Below, piece by piece: positions 61,449-64,000 of a stretch of DNA of 64,000 nucleotides. Source of the stretch: Paenibacillus sp. Soil750 (GTDB lineage: Bacteria > Bacillota > Bacilli > Paenibacillales > NBRC-103111); the NCBI RefSeq assembly GCF_001428045.1, contig NZ_LMSD01000003.1:1-64000 (forward strand), given 5' to 3'. Position numbers and translations under genes: made by a program. The notes beneath the pieces are model-generated. The model did no database searches. It had not been told where the DNA came from and worked only from the letters and a program-made list of their open reading frames with translations. How positions within the stretch are numbered: position 1 is the first letter of the stretch; each line of letters starts with the position of its first letter.

Positions 61449-61477
61449 ATGACATTGTTGCCCAATCGTGTTAAACT
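61449..61477 (+). promoter_or_regulatory. Putative clpP promoter
   Basis: ATGACA and TAAACT with a 17-base spacer, about 55 bases before the clpP start. No CtsR heptad repeat was found. Confidence 0.4.
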
Positions 61478-61532
61478 GTAATTGAATCTCAAGTGAGAGA
61501 ACATGGCGCTTGCCGCAAAAGGAGTTGGTACA

Positions 61533-62123
61533 ATGAGTCTTATTCCTATGGTTGTAGAACAAGAGGCTCGTGGGGAGCGTTCCTACGATATCTACTCGCG
61601 TTTACTTAAGGACCGCATAATCTTCATCGGGACCGCTATTGATGACGATGTGGCTAATTTGGTCATTGCCCAGCTGCTCTTTTTATCCGCCCAGGACCCT
61701 GAAAAAGATATTCACTTATATATCAACTCACCTGGTGGGTCTGTTACGGCTGGAATGGGTATCTTTGATACCATGCAGTTTATTAAACCGGATGTATCTA
61801 CGATTTGTGTAGGTATGGCCGCAAGTATGGGTTCTTTGCTTTTGACAGCAGGAGCCAAAGGTAAGCGATACGCGCTGCCGAATGCAGAAGTAATGATTCA
61901 CCAACCGCTCGGCGGTGTTAGAGGTCAAGCAACCGATATCAAAATCCATGCGGATTGGATTATCAAGACCAAGAATAAACTCAACCAGATTTACGTGGAC
62001 CGAACGGGACAGCCGCTTGAAAAGATCGAAAGAGACACCGACCGGGATAACTTTATGAGCGCTGAAGAAGCGAAGGCATACGGGTTAATCGACGAGGTTA
62101 TCACTCGAAACGACTTGAAATAA
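61533..62123 (+). CDS. clpP: ATP-dependent Clp protease proteolytic subunit
   Basis: This 196-aa serine protease has Ser98 in GMAASMGS, His123 in MIHQPLGG and Asp172, the standard ClpP triad numbering. Choosing ATG 61533 (AAAGGAG upstream) gives this numbering; ATG 61503 does not. It forms the 14-mer chamber fed by ClpX, encoded 12 bases downstream. Confidence 0.97.
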   Translation: MSLIPMVVEQEARGERSYDIYSRLLKDRIIFIGTAIDDDVANLVIAQLLFLSAQDPEKDIHLYINSPGGSVTAGMGIFDTMQFIKPDVSTICVGMAASMGSLLLTAGAKGKRYALPNAEVMIHQPLGGVRGQATDIKIHADWIIKTKNKLNQIYVDRTGQPLEKIERDTDRDNFMSAEEAKAYGLIDEVITRNDLK

Positions 62124-62135
62124 AGGAGTGATCCC

Positions 62136-63404
62136 ATGTTTAAATTTAACGATGAAAAAGGCCAACTCAAATGTTCCTTTTGTGGAAAATCCCAGGACCA
62201 AGTTCGTAAACTTGTTGCCGGACCGGGAGTTTACATTTGTGATGAATGTATAGAGCTTTGTACGGAGATTGTGGAAGAAGAATTAGGGCATGAAGAAGAA
62301 CTGGATCTGAAAGATGTTCCGAAACCAAAGGAAATTCGTAATATCTTGGATCAATACGTTATTGGTCAAGAACAAGCGAAGAAATCCTTGGCTGTTGCCG
62401 TGTATAACCACTACAAACGGATCAACTCGCAGAACAAGCTTGAAGATGTTGAGCTTCAAAAAAGTAATATCGTCCTTCTAGGACCAACAGGTAGTGGTAA
62501 AACACTTCTTGCGCAAACACTTGCGAAAATTTTGAATGTGCCATTTGCAATTGCTGATGCAACTTCATTGACAGAAGCTGGTTACGTAGGGGAAGATGTC
62601 GAAAACATCTTGCTCAAACTGATCCAAGCAGCTGATTACGATGTTGAAAAAGCAGAGCGCGGCATTATCTATATCGATGAGATTGATAAAGTTGCACGTA
62701 AATCCGAGAACCCATCCATTACACGCGATGTTTCCGGTGAAGGTGTACAACAAGCTCTTCTCAAAATTCTTGAAGGCACAGTAGCTTCCGTACCTCCACA
62801 AGGTGGGCGTAAGCATCCGCATCAAGAATTCATTCAAATCGACACGACGAATATTCTCTTTATTTGTGGTGGAGCTTTTGATGGTTTAGAGCAAATTATC
62901 AAACGCAGAATTGGTAAAAAAGTAATTGGCTTTAGCACGGATGGCATGAAGGTTGATTTGAAACCAGGTGAATACCTATCGATGGTCCTTCCTGAGGATC
63001 TATTGAGATTCGGTTTGATTCCGGAGTTCGTAGGTCGTTTACCGGTTATCTCAACATTAGAGCCGCTTGATGAAGCAGCGCTTGTGCGTATTCTTTCCGA
63101 GCCTAAGAACGCGCTCGTGAAGCAGTACCAGAAGATGCTCGAGATGGATAATGTTTCGCTTGAATTTGATGCAGAAGCACTTGATGCGATTGCCAAAGAA
63201 GCGATTAAACGGAACACCGGTGCTCGTGGTCTAAGGGCTATCATTGAAAGCATTATGCTTGATGTGATGTTCGAAGTTCCTTCAAGAACGGATGTATCTT
63301 CTTGTGTCGTTTCCAAAGAAACAGTTCAAAACAAGATTACGCCTGTTCTGACTACCAAAGAAGGCGCACAGCCATCTGGTAAGAAGAAGGAAGAAAGTGC
63401 TTAA
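62136..63404 (+). CDS. clpX: ClpX unfoldase
   Basis: This 422-aa AAA+ protein has an N-terminal zinc-binding domain ([10 protein letters not shown]...CDECIELC), Walker A GPTGSGKT, Walker [10 protein letters not shown], the GYVGEDVEN pore loop and the IGF loop (KKVIGFSTD) for docking to ClpP. AAGGAGTGATCCC precedes ATG. It is probably co-transcribed with clpP. Confidence 0.97.
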   Translation: MFKFNDEKGQLKCSFCGKSQDQVRKLVAGPGVYICDECIELCTEIVEEELGHEEELDLKDVPKPKEIRNILDQYVIGQEQAKKSLAVAVYNHYKRINSQNKLEDVELQKSNIVLLGPTGSGKTLLAQTLAKILNVPFAIADATSLTEAGYVGEDVENILLKLIQAADYDVEKAERGIIYIDEIDKVARKSENPSITRDVSGEGVQQALLKILEGTVASVPPQGGRKHPHQEFIQIDTTNILFICGGAFDGLEQIIKRRIGKKVIGFSTDGMKVDLKPGEYLSMVLPEDLLRFGLIPEFVGRLPVISTLEPLDEAALVRILSEPKNALVKQYQKMLEMDNVSLEFDAEALDAIAKEAIKRNTGARGLRAIIESIMLDVMFEVPSRTDVSSCVVSKETVQNKITPVLTTKEGAQPSGKKKEESA

Positions 63405-63501
63405 CCTATAATTTTATAAATGAACACACAGCCTCCAATCCGATTTCCATTTCTGGGAATTGGAGCGGAGGATGTTTGGTGTCATGGGGAGAGAAACCAA
63501 A

Positions 63502-64000
63502 ATGTTCCATAGACGAGATACCAGAGCCGTTCGGGTAGGTGATTTAACGATCGGTGGCAGTAACGAAGTAATCATGCAAAGCATGTGCACAACCAAAACC
63601 GCTGATGTCAAAGCGACAGTTGCAGAGATTCTTCGCTTAGAAGAAGCAGGTTGTCAGCTTGTGCGTGTGACGGTCAACAATAAGGAAGCCGCAGAAGCTA
63701 TCAAGGAAATTAAGAAACAAATTCATATTCCGTTGGTCTCTGATATTCACTTCGATCATCGTTTGGCTCTTGCAGCGATTGAGAACGGCATTGATAAAGT
63801 CCGCATTAATCCAGGTAATATCGGTCGCCGTGAGAAGGTTGAGGCGGTTGTGAAGGCATGTAAAGAGCGTGGCATCCCGATTCGTATCGGCGTTAATGCG
63901 GGCTCCCTTGAGAATCATCTTCTTGAAAAGTACGGCTATCCAACGCCTGAAGCGATGGTAGAAAGCGCTCTGTTCCATATCAACATTTTGGAAGAACTTG
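63502..64000 (+). CDS. ispG: 4-hydroxy-3-methylbut-2-enyl-diphosphate synthase, 5' part (partial)
   Basis: The frame runs off the window end. The first 166 residues match IspG/Gcp[57 protein letters not shown] and [13 protein letters not shown]. It catalyses the sixth to seventh step of the MEP isoprenoid pathway with a 4Fe-4S cluster whose Cys ligands lie outside the window. ATG 63502 follows GGGGAGA; in-frame ATGs at 63484 and 63472 are alternatives. An imperfect hairpin lies at 63432-63470. Confidence 0.93.
   Translation, partial: MFHRRDTRAVRVGDLTIGGSNEVIMQSMCTTKTADVKATVAEILRLEEAGCQLVRVTVNNKEAAEAIKEIKKQIHIPLVSDIHFDHRLALAAIENGIDKVRINPGNIGRREKVEAVVKACKERGIPIRIGVNAGSLENHLLEKYGYPTPEAMVESALFHINILEEL

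Overview
The window reads as chromosome of a spore-forming, moderate-GC member of the Bacillales, most likely Paenibacillus or a close relative. The sequence basis is strong AGGAGG-type ribosome binding sites, many GTG and TTG starts, U-rich intrinsic terminators, and sporulation genes (a 73-aa GerE, a GerM-type lipoprotein, a 614-aa AsnO-type asparagine synthetase, CgeB-type and SpsIJK-type spore-surface genes, a YheC/D-type ATP-grasp protein). The neighbourhood gerE...gerM-rph-rdgB(ysnA)...ysoA-like-tig, clpP, clpX, ispG resembles the Bacillus order. No integrase, transposase or prophage gene was seen. The genus name is inference.

Layout. 1-490: 3' end of a 23S rRNA gene, then tRNA-His, tRNA-Gln and tRNA-Leu with no 5S gene between. 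490-3235: a two-domain glycosyltransferase with a long Lys/Arg repeat tail, lying between the intact tRNA-Leu and a second copy of its last bases. 3372-8585: a four-gene oxidative operon (aldehyde dehydrogenase, alanine-racemase-like PLP enzyme, FAD lactone oxidase, MFS exporter) behind a perfect CcpA cre site. 8764-18598: ordinary metabolism and transport (aminotransferase, acetyltransferase, MocR-type regulator, malic enzyme, Fsr-like MFS, Psd, NagZ). 19206-32894: spore-surface glycan and scaffold cluster. 32934-39508: FapR-controlled fabH, a CysJ-like reductase, an SwrC-like RND pump and a CAP-domain protein. 39576-48193: nitrate and nitrite assimilation with layered RNA and DNA control. 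48713-59925: gerE, small housekeeping genes, gerM-rph-rdgB, asnO, tRNA-Arg. 60036-64000: tig, clpP, clpX and the start of ispG.

How the parts work together. In the spore-surface cluster, homologues of SpsI, SpsJ and SpsK would make a dTDP-deoxyhexose; CgeB-type, GT4 and GT2 glycosyltransferases would transfer sugars; a 1116-aa protein built of about 10-residue repeats is the likely scaffold or acceptor; arginine/lysine-rich proteins and three small helical proteins accompany it. A sigma-K-like promoter before the YheC/D gene and another before gerE suggest late mother-cell expression. In the nitrate region a consensus promoter overlapped by a GlnR/TnrA box is followed by two successive terminators. 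The first has two textbook ANTAR hexaloops, the second one clear hexaloop. An ANTAR protein gene lies divergently, overlapped by a TrpD2-like gene. NasA, NasD, NasE and NasC follow.

The most unexpected non-coding signal: all four long convergent intergenic regions (9.1, 18.9, 48.4 and 51.7 kb) carry degenerate 20-28 bp units spaced about 50 bp apart. In three of them the four units run forward, forward, reverse, reverse. Two regions share one unit sequence; the other two use different sequences with the same spacing.
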